A stretch of DNA of 64,000 nt, from contig NZ_SJPS01000004.1 of NCBI RefSeq assembly GCF_007860015.1, forward strand, positions 627,567-691,566, read 5' to 3'. The notes below the pieces were generated by a model. That model ran no database searches. It saw only the letters and a list, made by a program, of their open reading frames with translations, and was not told where the DNA came from. Source of the stretch: Bythopirellula polymerisocia. GTDB lineage: Bacteria > Planctomycetota > Planctomycetia > Pirellulales > Lacipirellulaceae. This document shows, piece after piece, positions 55,966 to 64,000 of the stretch. Position 1 is the first letter of the stretch. The number at the start of each line of letters is the position of its first letter. The position numbers and the translations under genes are program-made.

Positions 55966-57134
55966 GCACATCAGCACAAGTTCTTGTCGTTGGCGCTGGC
56001 GCAGCAGGCATGGCTGCTGCGATCGGATCCGCCCGCGCAGGTGCGACAGTAAAACTTGTCGAACGAATGGCCGGACCAGGTGGGACAGTAGCGAGTGCTC
56101 TGATCCACACGCTGGGTGGGCTCTACAATGCTGACAAGCAGATGATTAACGACGGCCTCCCTGTGGAGCTTGCTGACCGTCTCTTTCACGCAAGTCCACT
56201 TACTCGCATTCGTCGTATCGGAAAGATGCAGTGTCTCAACCTCTGCCCGCAGATTTATCGCCGGGTTGTTGAGGCATGGCTCGACGAAGAATCCTGCATC
56301 GAACAACTTTACTGTGCAAGCATCACTCAGGTGACGGCAACCGATGGGCAGGTTGTCAAATGCGAATTGAATTGTGGAGGCTCAATTGAAACTCTTCGTC
56401 CAACTGCGGTGATCGACACAACTGGGACAGCCGAAGTCGTGCGGCTCATTGGTTCTCAGTATGTGTACGATGATGAGCAGCGAGCAGCGGGTGGGCTTGT
56501 CTTTCGACTACGCGACGTGCAGCCGAACACACTCGTATTTCCTAAGAGTATCGTCCTCATTGAGAAACTGAAAGCTGCTACTCGCAGTGGTCGCTTGCCT
56601 GCATCCTGCGAGCACGCGTGGCTCGACCAGGGTGCATACGACGATGAGGTATTCGTAAAACTGTTTGTCCCTCTGCCAAGTGACTGGCGTGATCCCAATC
56701 GACTTGTCGAACTTCAACGACAAACATCCAACGTTCAAACGCAATTAATCTCACTGCTGCGCGAGTGGCCGGAATTCGCTGAGGCTCGACTCACCGAAAC
56801 GGGATCGCTGGGGGTCCGTGACGGTGGCCGTATTCGAGGCGAATACTACGTGACCGAGGCCGATGTTCGCAACTGCCGCCGGTTCGACGACGCAGCGTGC
56901 CGTTGCTGCTGGCCCATCGAATACTGGCACCCCACGCAAGGACTCCAGCTTGAGTATCTCCCCCCGGGCGGTTCCTATGAGATTCCCTTGCGTGCCTTGA
57001 AAGTTAAGGGTCTAACCAATGTCTGGTCGGCTGGGAAATGCCTCTCCGCAGACCACAAAGCCCAATCCTCTGCCCGCGTAGTCGGCCAATGCTGGGCCAT
57101 GGGCGAAGCGGTTGCCAAAGCCGCAACCTCCTGA
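55962..57134 (+). CDS. FAD-dependent oxidoreductase, tailoring enzyme candidate
   Basis: 390 residues. The N-terminal dinucleotide-binding fingerprint is VLVVGAGAAGMAAAIGSARA (GxGxxG at 11-16, acidic E34 at the end of strand 2), and the closing block WSAGKCLSADHKAQSSARVV with GEAVAKAA is typical of the FAD_oxidored family (PF12831-like). No halogenase WxWxIP motif is seen. It overlaps the preceding gene by 4 bases, so the two are translationally coupled. In the context of a PKS cluster it is probably a tailoring oxidase or desaturase. The substrate is unknown. Confidence 0.88.
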   Translation: MSTSAQVLVVGAGAAGMAAAIGSARAGATVKLVERMAGPGGTVASALIHTLGGLYNADKQMINDGLPVELADRLFHASPLTRIRRIGKMQCLNLCPQIYRRVVEAWLDEESCIEQLYCASITQVTATDGQVVKCELNCGGSIETLRPTAVIDTTGTAEVVRLIGSQYVYDDEQRAAGGLVFRLRDVQPNTLVFPKSIVLIEKLKAATRSGRLPASCEHAWLDQGAYDDEVFVKLFVPLPSDWRDPNRLVELQRQTSNVQTQLISLLREWPEFAEARLTETGSLGVRDGGRIRGEYYVTEADVRNCRRFDDAACRCCWPIEYWHPTQGLQLEYLPPGGSYEIPLRALKVKGLTNVWSAGKCLSADHKAQSSARVVGQCWAMGEAVAKAATS

Positions 57135-57281
57135 TTAGAGCAACGCCCATCGATGCGTCAGTATTCCGATTTTACCGGCACTTTGCCTGAAAAACTCCAC
57201 CCCAACTCACCTCTACGCAGACTTCCTATTCCATGCATGTTATCATGGTAGCTGTAACCTTCTCGCTTTGATTGACCCACC

Positions 57282-58751
57282 ATGACGAATCTCTATCAGG
57301 TCCTGAAAGCTACCGTACAGCGGCAGCCAGCTCATATTGCTGTCTCCGATTGTGAGAATTACAGCTCCGTGACCTACGCTCAGCTATTAGGTCGGATCGA
57401 CGGTCTGGCCAAACGACTTCAAGCAGCAGGTATCGGCCCTGGTTCATGCGTCGGGTTACATGCCGCAAGTGGCCTCAACTACATGATCCGTACATACGCT
57501 CTGTGGAAACTTGGTGCCTGTGTCGTCCCGATACCGTTGGAACTTGCTCCGCGCGAAAAGCGCCAAATTTGTCAGCGCATCGCAATCGACACAATTGTTT
57601 CTAGCGACCGAGCAATCGGATTTCTCAGTGGCATCGAAGCGACGGAAGTTGCCCAATCTGGATCGTGCCGAGTTATTCGCATTACTCCCCTCCGCGCGCA
57701 CCCCGTCGACTTTGGAAGTGTTAATGCCGCGTTCATTCGCTTCAGCTCAGGGACAACCGGTGCCGCTAAAGGGGTCGTGCTTTCTCACGAAACAATTTTC
57801 GACCGAGTCCACGCAGCCAATGCTGGCTTGCGACTAACGCCTGACGACCGTGTTGTGTGGCTCCTGTCTATGGCTTACCACTTTGCTGTGTCGATCGTCG
57901 CTTATCTTACTTTTGGTTCGACGATAATCTTGCACAAGCGGGCCATCGACTTGGGCCGCGCGCTTGTGGAAGACACCGCCGTCCAACGCGGGACTGTGAT
58001 CTACGGCAGCCCTTCGCACTACGAATTGATGGCTCGGGAACGTAGCGGTCGACAGCTCGAAGACCTCCGGCTTGCGATATCGACTGCCACTGCACTTTCA
58101 GCCGAAACGGCACAAGCTTTCAAGGACCGATTCGATGTGCCTCTGACGCAGGCCTACGGCATCATCGAAATCGGCTTGCCTTGTGTTAATCTCCTCCACT
58201 CTGGGAAAAAGCTTGATTCAGTGGGGCGACCCCTACCCAGTTTTGACTTGAGGCTTGTTGATGGTAATCACTTTGGTGGCATGAGCAGTATTGGATTCCG
58301 CGGCAAAGGATTCCTCGATGCTTACTACGAACCGTGGCAGCCTCGGTCTGAAATCATGCAGGACGGCTGGTTTTATACGGGCGATCTGGGCGAGATCGAT
58401 TCCGAAGGTTCGTTATACATCCGCGGCCGAGCGAGTGAGATGATTAATGTTGGTGGAATGAAATTCTTTCCCCGCGAAGTCGAAGAGGTGCTCAACTCAC
58501 ACCCGGCAATCGACGAAGCTGTTGTCTTCGCTGTCCGGAAAGGGAACTCCCGCGAGTTTGCGTGCGCAAAAGTCGTACCACGCCCTGATTCGCGAGTGGT
58601 ACCTACGTCCGTAGAACTTCGGCAATTCTGTGCCAAGCGCTTGGCACATTTCAAAGTGCCGCAAGAAGTGGAGTTCGTGACATCGCTGGAACGTACAGGT
58701 AGCGGCAAGATAGTCCGCACTGCCGTCGTCACGGAAATCCAGGCCACCTAA
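57282..58751 (+). CDS. AMP-dependent acyl/aryl ligase (starter activation)
   Basis: 489 residues with all core motifs of adenylate-forming enzymes: A3 SSGTTGAAKG (155-164), A5 AYGIIEIG, A7 YTGDLGEID, A8 RGRASEMINVGGMKFFP, and the catalytic lysine K476 in GSGKIVR. It is a complete ligase without a fused carrier domain. It lies 147 bases after the FAD oxidoreductase and starts a tight block with the hydrolase and exporter. In PKS clusters such stand-alone ligases activate a carboxylic acid starter as CoA or carrier thioester. The substrate is not readable; binding-pocket residues would need a structural alignment. Confidence 0.93.
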   Translation: MTNLYQVLKATVQRQPAHIAVSDCENYSSVTYAQLLGRIDGLAKRLQAAGIGPGSCVGLHAASGLNYMIRTYALWKLGACVVPIPLELAPREKRQICQRIAIDTIVSSDRAIGFLSGIEATEVAQSGSCRVIRITPLRAHPVDFGSVNAAFIRFSSGTTGAAKGVVLSHETIFDRVHAANAGLRLTPDDRVVWLLSMAYHFAVSIVAYLTFGSTIILHKRAIDLGRALVEDTAVQRGTVIYGSPSHYELMARERSGRQLEDLRLAISTATALSAETAQAFKDRFDVPLTQAYGIIEIGLPCVNLLHSGKKLDSVGRPLPSFDLRLVDGNHFGGMSSIGFRGKGFLDAYYEPWQPRSEIMQDGWFYTGDLGEIDSEGSLYIRGRASEMINVGGMKFFPREVEEVLNSHPAIDEAVVFAVRKGNSREFACAKVVPRPDSRVVPTSVELRQFCAKRLAHFKVPQEVEFVTSLERTGSGKIVRTAVVTEIQAT

Positions 58752-58796
58752 CGCCGTCAATGGATTCGCTAGAGATTTGGAAAGTCGTCACATACT

Positions 58797-59651
58797 ATGA
58801 GCCTCAATCTCGGCAATTGGCAACTCGATACTGTCAACGGAGGCATGTTTCGACTCGATGGCGGCGTGATGTTCGGCGTCGTACCGCAACAAATATGGAA
58901 ACACGTGGCGATTCCTGATTCCAAGAATCGCATCCAATGTGCGAACCACTGCGTTTTGGCCCGTGACGGCAGTCACACGGTACTGGTAGATACCGGCTAC
59001 GGCGGAAAGTACGCGCTGCTCGACCGTAAATTCTACGACATGGAGCCAGGAGAACCGCTCTTGGAGGGTCTAGCCCAGCTTGGCGTGTTACCGGAAGCAG
59101 TGGATTGCGTCGTCTTCAGTCATTTGCACTTTGATCATGTGGGCGGGTCCATGCGCCAGGATGCAGCCAAACGGCTCTCGCTGACCTTTCCCAATGCCCA
59201 GCATGTCGTAGGTCGGATTGAGTGGGAGAATGCATCGAGCTGTCTGCCTGAGTTGGTGACCGCGTACTCCAGTCAAGAGGTCATTTCGCTTCGCGAACTC
59301 ACCCGCCTGCGGCTGGTCGAAGACGGCGAAGAGATTGTCCCAGGGCTTGCAGCACGCCTCACCGGTGGCCATACCGAGGGACATCTTAGCTTCATGTTTC
59401 GCTCCAACGGTCAAACAGCCTGCTATCCGGGCGATATTTGTCCCTCGACCTACCATCTTAGGCGAATGTGGCATTTGTCATACGATGTGCTTCCGCTCGA
59501 GACCCGTCGCAATAAGCCGCGACTATTGGCTGAGGCGGCCGATGACGGTTGGTGGATGCTTTGGAACCATGACCCAACCGCAGTTGTCAGTCGCGTCAAT
59601 CGTGATGAAAAGCGAGAGTTCGTCGCAGTTGACTCCAGCAAGACCCTATAA
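58797..59651 (+). CDS. metallo-beta-lactamase-fold hydrolase
   Basis: 284 residues. The metal site is complete: HLHFDH (109-114), a later His in GGHTEGH, the bridging Asp in YPGDICPS and a final His in LWNHDP. No signal peptide is visible, so it acts in the cytosol. The fold covers lactonases, thioesterases and phosphodiesterases. Next to a PKS it is a candidate product-releasing or editing thioesterase, a role metallo-beta-lactamase-type enzymes have in fungal aromatic PKS systems (established for those, inferred here). It begins 45 bases after the ligase stop and ends 18 bases before the exporter start. Confidence 0.9.
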   Translation: MSLNLGNWQLDTVNGGMFRLDGGVMFGVVPQQIWKHVAIPDSKNRIQCANHCVLARDGSHTVLVDTGYGGKYALLDRKFYDMEPGEPLLEGLAQLGVLPEAVDCVVFSHLHFDHVGGSMRQDAAKRLSLTFPNAQHVVGRIEWENASSCLPELVTAYSSQEVISLRELTRLRLVEDGEEIVPGLAARLTGGHTEGHLSFMFRSNGQTACYPGDICPSTYHLRRMWHLSYDVLPLETRRNKPRLLAEAADDGWWMLWNHDPTAVVSRVNRDEKREFVAVDSSKTL

Positions 59652-59669
59652 TTCCATACGAGAAGCCCA

Positions 59670-61958
59670 TTGAATCCCGCACCCTATTATTCACGCTACG
59701 GTAAGCTCATCTGTGCGGTGGCATTTTGTCTCCTTCCGGCGCTTTTGTATGGGGCGATTGGGGCCTTCCGGTCAAATACGAACAACGTTCTCGACTGGCT
59801 CCCTTCGGAATTCTCAGAGACTCAGCGTCTCTTCGATTTTGTCGGCCGGTTTGGCAGCGACGAGATCCTCATCATTAGTTGGGAAGGCTGCACACTCGAC
59901 GACGAACGACTCGACAATGTCGCCGCCGACCTTGTAAAGACAATTACCGCACCCACGGGCGACGAGGTAGACGTCTTTCGTCGTGTATTTACCGGTCGGG
60001 AGACTCTCGCCGAGCTAACGACCGAGCCCTTGAAGTTATCCTCAGACGAGGCCATCGAGCGGATGCGAGGCTGGCTGGTGGGGCCCGATGGTGAGACTAC
60101 CTGTGCCCTGGCGCTCATCACCGAAATCGGTTCGATGCATCGCACAGAGTCCCTGCATTTCGTGCGTGAGGTGCTGGAGTCAAACGGCATCGCTTGGGAA
60201 GACGCCCATCTTGGCGGACCAACAGCCAACGCCGTCGCCATCGACGACGCGAGCAGCACTCGCATCGGCGAGATGACCCTTGGCTCATGTTTGTTGGGGC
60301 TGATGGTCGCATGGCTCTTCTTGAAGTCGTGGCGTCAAGTAGCAATCGTCATGATGACAGCCGTCTTTGCTTGGAGCAGTGCGTTGTCGCTCGTATATAT
60401 CAGCGGCACCAACATGGACGCCGTACTTCTGTTGATGCCAGCCCTAGTTTTTGTGCTGGCAGTGTGTGGGGCAATTCATTTCACGAACTACTATGTCGAC
60501 GCCCTTGAAGAATCCAACGCCCATGAGCAGGCTCTATCCACGGCCATGCGTCGCGGATGGCTGCCCTGTGTTTTGGCTGAAGTCACCACCGCGTTTGGCC
60601 TCGGGTCGCTTCTCGTAAGCGAGTTGGTGCCGGTACGAAAATTTGGTTTTTTCTCATCGGTGTCCATGGGACTGATCATCTTCGCGGTCCTGGTGCTATG
60701 GCCTGCGTTTTCGAGTGTGTGGCCTCCACGGACTACCGCGGATCGGTCGAAAGCGATCCCTTCGCATTGGTGGCGACCGCTGTATCACATCGCGACGCGC
60801 TATCCAAACGCGTGGCTTATTCTATTTGTCCTTCTGCTTCCCATCGGTGGATATGGTATTTCGAAGTTGCGAACGTCCGCACAACTGGGAGATCTAATCT
60901 CTCCTAACTCTCCGGCCATTCACAGTTATGAATGGTTGCAACGACATATAGGATCGCTCACTCCAGTCGAAGTTGAACTACGATTCGAGCGTAGCTCCGA
61001 CGAGGACGCACTGATTATTCTCAAACGGGCTGAGATTGTCGAAAGACTGCGCCAGAAAATTGTTGAATCCTCTGAAGTTGATGGCACGATCTCTGCGACA
61101 ACCTTCGCGCCTTCGTTGCCGAAAGCTGAGGGAGCGCGTAACTTGATGCTGCGACGTGTGATCGCCGCAAGACTGGAGAAGCATCGTGACCGACTTGAAG
61201 AATTGCAGTTTCTCCACACGAGCGACGACACCCAGGACTGGAGAATCAGTACTCGGGTCAACTCTCTCAATCTCAATTACGAACAGTTCCTTGCGGATTT
61301 GAATCATCTGATAGATAGTGAGCTCGGCAAGGAAAACGAAGCAGGCATGAAAGTCGTTTCTAACGTATGTGGAGGAGTACCGCTGATTTATATGGCCCAG
61401 GAACAGCTGCTTAAAGATTTAATCAAAAGCTTCATGACTGCGTTCTTCCTTGTGGGCCTCACCATGGTCGTACTCAATCGCAGCATCATTGGCGGTTTAC
61501 TCTCTGTGATTCCTAACGTGTTCCCTGTCTTGGCAGCGTTCGGGGTTATGGGACTCATGGACTGGCCCATCGACATAGGGACCGTGATGACTGCTAGTGT
61601 AGCGATGGGCATTTGCGACGATGACACCTGGCATTTCCTCGTCTGGTTTCGCCGAGGTTTTCTACGATTTGGTTCGAGTCCGAAGGCCGTGCGGTTCGCA
61701 TTCCGTCACTGCGCCACTGCGATGTTACAGACATCGATTATCTGTGGAGTTGGCCTCTTGGTGTTCATCGTGAGCCCGTTCATTCCGATCGCACGCTTTG
61801 GATTGGTTATGGCGATCATGTTGGCGCTGGGTCTCATAGGCGATCTCGTCCTGCTCCCCGCCGCTTTGTGCAGCTCGCTCGGTAGCAAAATGGGAGAGAA
61901 ATTGGCTTCAATTGGTGAAGAAGAAGTAGTAACCCCTACAGCCGGACTTTCTGTTTAA
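59670..61958 (+). CDS. MMPL/RND-family exporter
   Basis: 762 residues with about 12 hydrophobic segments in two halves, each half beginning with one segment followed by a large extracytoplasmic loop. The conserved charged membrane motif reads ASVAMGICDDDTWHFLVWF in the second half, matching the RND/MMPL pattern of paired Asp residues. The start is TTG (59670) with GAGAAG upstream; no ATG is better placed. MMPL proteins export lipids or polyketides, and this one is embedded between hydrolase and reductase genes of the PKS cluster, so it probably exports the product or a precursor. It lies 18 bases after the hydrolase gene. Confidence 0.9.
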   Translation: MNPAPYYSRYGKLICAVAFCLLPALLYGAIGAFRSNTNNVLDWLPSEFSETQRLFDFVGRFGSDEILIISWEGCTLDDERLDNVAADLVKTITAPTGDEVDVFRRVFTGRETLAELTTEPLKLSSDEAIERMRGWLVGPDGETTCALALITEIGSMHRTESLHFVREVLESNGIAWEDAHLGGPTANAVAIDDASSTRIGEMTLGSCLLGLMVAWLFLKSWRQVAIVMMTAVFAWSSALSLVYISGTNMDAVLLLMPALVFVLAVCGAIHFTNYYVDALEESNAHEQALSTAMRRGWLPCVLAEVTTAFGLGSLLVSELVPVRKFGFFSSVSMGLIIFAVLVLWPAFSSVWPPRTTADRSKAIPSHWWRPLYHIATRYPNAWLILFVLLLPIGGYGISKLRTSAQLGDLISPNSPAIHSYEWLQRHIGSLTPVEVELRFERSSDEDALIILKRAEIVERLRQKIVESSEVDGTISATTFAPSLPKAEGARNLMLRRVIAARLEKHRDRLEELQFLHTSDDTQDWRISTRVNSLNLNYEQFLADLNHLIDSELGKENEAGMKVVSNVCGGVPLIYMAQEQLLKDLIKSFMTAFFLVGLTMVVLNRSIIGGLLSVIPNVFPVLAAFGVMGLMDWPIDIGTVMTASVAMGICDDDTWHFLVWFRRGFLRFGSSPKAVRFAFRHCATAMLQTSIICGVGLLVFIVSPFIPIARFGLVMAIMLALGLIGDLVLLPAALCSSLGSKMGEKLASIGEEEVVTPTAGLSV

Positions 61959-62069
61959 ATACCGTACTCAACTCATCTTGCGTAAATTGACTATTTTGGT
62001 GGCTTGATCATAATCAAGGTTTCGCCAATAGAACTTTCGAATACGTTCGTTTCACTTACGAGCTGAGCT

Positions 62070-63512
62070 ATGGGTTATTTTCTACTGACAGGTTCCACCG
62101 GATTAGTAGGACGCTATCTGGTTCGAGAATTGCTTGAGTCAGGTTACGATTTAGCAGTCGTAGTGCGCTCTTCGAAACTCGAATCCGCCTCCGAGCGTTT
62201 CGATGGGGTCATGCGTTATTGGGAATCCGAGCTTGGCTACGCACTTCCCAGGCCTGTCGTATTGGAGGGAAATCTTACCTCTCCCGGCTTAGGACTGGCC
62301 GACGAGGACCGACACTGGATCACTAAGCATTGTGACGCGGTTATTCACGTCGGCGCGAGTATGGTTTTCCGAGAGGACCAGTACGGCGAACCCTTCCGCA
62401 CCAATGTCGGGGGTATGGAGAATATCCTTCAATTCTGCCGCGAGGCGGAATTGCGACGTTTTCATCATGTGTCGACCGCCTATATCTGTGGGCTTCGCAA
62501 TGGACGCATCCTCGAATCGGATGTCGACTTGGGCCAGGAACTTGGCAACGTTTACGAACAATCGAAGCTACGCGCCGAGAAGTTGGTTCGACAAGCCGAC
62601 TTCGAAGAGTTGACCATCTATCGTCCGGCAAGTGTCGTTGGGGATTATCGCACGGGCTTTGTTACAACCACACATGGATTCTACCTCCCCCTGCAACTGG
62701 CACATATCGTGGCTGACAAGATATACGTCGGCGACATGAACGAGCGTTTCATGGGCCTCTTGGGCCTTGTGGGCAACGAAGGAAAGAACCTCGTTCCCGT
62801 CGATTGGCTCTCAAAGGCGATTGGGAAGATCGTCACGCGCCCTGCACTACACGGCCAGACTTATCACCTCGCATCGCCAAAACCCGTAGCAGTTGCGACT
62901 ATTCAGCGAATCATTCAACAAGCGATCGAGTCGTATCACCCTAAAGCTTTGCGTGCTCCTGGCAACGTCGATCTCTCGACCTATGAGTCGTTATTCCACG
63001 AATATATGCGAATCTATCAGTCACATTGGCGTGACGATCCGAAATTTGATCTCACGAACACCTCTGCGGCCTTGCCTGAGTTGCCATGTCCTGAAATGGA
63101 CGAAGCGGCGCTGATGCGAATCGCTAGGTACCCCATCGAGCGCAATTTCAATCTGTCATCATTCAAGCGGCTTGAGCCATCTTTTGATGTGGCAAGCTAC
63201 TTGAGTGACAAAATTCTCTCTGCTGATCAGTTCGTTACCACGGCAACCCGTTGCAATCTTCAAGTAAACGGTCGCGGTGGAGGCCAGTGGCAGATTTGGC
63301 TCTACAATGACCGGATTAATCGAATCGAACGCGGATTTGACCAAGATGAAGCTAACAAGTGTTACATGACTTCGGCAACCTTTGATTTGTTGCGGAACGG
63401 CCAGTTGACGGTCGCCGAATCAATTGGCGCGGGGAGACTAGTAATTGAGGGGGACCCCAATAGGCGTAAATCCCTCGCCTCTGCGTTGGAGAAGTTCGTA
63501 TCAGTTATCTGA
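62070..63512 (+). CDS. thioester-reductase-like SDR fused to an SCP2-like domain
   Basis: 480 residues. The N-terminal part is an extended short-chain reductase of the thioester-reductase/male-sterility type: TGSTGLVG (7-14) for NAD(P), HVSTAYICG (133-141) and the catalytic YEQSK (162-166). The C-terminal 105 residues (about 375-480) resemble an SCP2/sterol-carrier domain: GGQWQIWLYNDR, YMTSATFDLLRNGQLTVAES, then GAGRLVIEGD. The SCP2 reading is by pattern and deserves a profile check. In a PKS cluster the reductase domain could release an acyl chain as aldehyde or alcohol, while the SCP2 part would bind a lipid-like substrate. It lies 111 bases after the exporter and 61 bases before the PKS. 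Confidence 0.85.
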   Translation: MGYFLLTGSTGLVGRYLVRELLESGYDLAVVVRSSKLESASERFDGVMRYWESELGYALPRPVVLEGNLTSPGLGLADEDRHWITKHCDAVIHVGASMVFREDQYGEPFRTNVGGMENILQFCREAELRRFHHVSTAYICGLRNGRILESDVDLGQELGNVYEQSKLRAEKLVRQADFEELTIYRPASVVGDYRTGFVTTTHGFYLPLQLAHIVADKIYVGDMNERFMGLLGLVGNEGKNLVPVDWLSKAIGKIVTRPALHGQTYHLASPKPVAVATIQRIIQQAIESYHPKALRAPGNVDLSTYESLFHEYMRIYQSHWRDDPKFDLTNTSAALPELPCPEMDEAALMRIARYPIERNFNLSSFKRLEPSFDVASYLSDKILSADQFVTTATRCNLQVNGRGGGQWQIWLYNDRINRIERGFDQDEANKCYMTSATFDLLRNGQLTVAESIGAGRLVIEGDPNRRKSLASALEKFVSVI

Positions 63513-63573
63513 TTTATTATCACAGTATCAATCGAGGAACGGATTCTTTAGACCATGAAAGCGTGAGCAAACG

Positions 63574-64000
63574 GTGTCAAATTCGCCCCTCACTCCACGG
63601 CCTGAAAGCATCCCTATCGCAATTGTTGGAATGGCTTGCAAATTGCCAGGCGCCGACAATCTAGAGCAGTATTGGCAGCTACTTAGCGAGGGCCGCAGTG
63701 CGGTCGTCGAGTTGCCAACGGATCGACTTGATCAGGAACTCTACTTCGATCCCAAAGTCGGAGAACTCGGCAAGTGCTACTCAAAGCTTGGCGCGATCAT
63801 TTCGAGTCGCGAATTCAACCATAAGAACTGCCCAATCCCCGAGAAACTCCTTCACGGAGTAGATCCGGTGCATCTGCTGATGTGTGAAGTAGCCGGCGAT
63901 GCACTTGGTCACGCTGGTTTCGATCCGTTCAATCTACCTGAAAACGTCCGCAATTGCGGCGTCTACATTGGCCATGCTCAGGGGAGTGACCTTGCAGGTG
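63574..64000 (+). CDS. type I polyketide synthase, N-terminal ketosynthase (runs off window)
   Basis: The frame is open from a GTG at 63574 to the window end (142 residues). After 13 residues the ketosynthase fold begins: IPIAIVGMACKLPGADNLEQ, YWQLLSEGRSAV, then DPVHLLMCEVAGDALGHAGF corresponding to the DPQ/LLLE(V/T)xWEALExAG helix of ketosynthases, and NCGVYIGHAQGSDLAG. The catalytic cysteine and histidines would lie beyond base 64000, so activity cannot be judged. Some motif positions deviate from the usual text (for example DPVHLLM rather than DPQQRLLL). The gene is the core of the cluster that begins at 53833. Confidence 0.9.
   Translation, partial: MSNSPLTPRPESIPIAIVGMACKLPGADNLEQYWQLLSEGRSAVVELPTDRLDQELYFDPKVGELGKCYSKLGAIISSREFNHKNCPIPEKLLHGVDPVHLLMCEVAGDALGHAGFDPFNLPENVRNCGVYIGHAQGSDLAG

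Noticed and set aside
55962..57134. Flavin-dependent halogenase reading of the FAD oxidoreductase
   Set aside because: The WxWxIP motif is absent and the C-terminal block fits the FAD_oxidored family instead.

Overview
The window looks like chromosome from a planctomycete of the Pirellulales (Lacipirellulaceae-like). The evidence is eight PEP-CTERM proteins, several with EF-hand/dockerin-like segments of the form DGADFLxWQR, three DUF1559 pseudopilin-like proteins, a PVC-type heme-binding mega-protein, a Rhodopirellula-type ECF sigma factor with a FecR/LamG partner, and a XylR-type regulator. No plasmid, phage or CRISPR signature is seen. One decayed integrase sits against a tRNA gene.

Layout. 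1-2.1 kb: the end of isocitrate dehydrogenase, a small secreted CxxCH protein, a polytopic membrane protein with intramembrane histidines, and tRNA-Val(UAC). 2.1-2.7 kb: a tyrosine-integrase pseudogene abutting the tRNA. 2.95-18.1 kb: one long plus-strand operon, MoxR ATPase, DUF58 protein, BatA-like protein, a second vWA/amidotransferase-like membrane protein, a large membrane-anchored coiled protein, two small secreted proteins, a prenyltransferase/squalene-cyclase-like toroid protein and a secreted thioredoxin-domain protein. Most junctions overlap or are very short. 18.1-19.2 kb: non-coding, with the decayed 3' end of a PEP-CTERM gene. 19.2-28.7 kb: extracellular PEP-CTERM proteins (LamG, metallophosphoesterase, dockerin-like), a lipoprotein and a DUF1559 protein. 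29.1-40.1 kb: a catabolic-looking locus with a phosphatase/sulfatase-fold enzyme, an MFS transporter, a XylR-like regulator, a Gfo/Idh/MocA oxidoreductase and a 1753-residue mosaic protein (FG-GAP, dehydrogenase-like propeller, HEAT, cytochrome c, DUF1080). 40.2-47.7 kb: a second and third set of DUF1559, lipoprotein and PEP-CTERM genes on the minus strand. 48.0-53.5 kb: two alpha/beta hydrolases around an ECF sigma/FecR-LamG pair.

53.8-64.0 kb: the left part of a polyketide biosynthetic gene cluster. It holds a luciferase-like monooxygenase fused to an O-methyltransferase, an FAD oxidoreductase, an AMP-dependent acyl ligase, a metallo-beta-lactamase-fold hydrolase, an MMPL/RND exporter, a thioester-reductase-like SDR fused to an SCP2-like domain, and the first 142 residues of a type I polyketide synthase ketosynthase that runs off the window. 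Ligase (starter activation), PKS (chain building), tailoring oxidases and methyltransferase, reductase or hydrolase (release) and exporter form a coherent set. This is the best candidate for an undescribed system here. All functions are read from sequence motifs and recalled family knowledge; no search was run.
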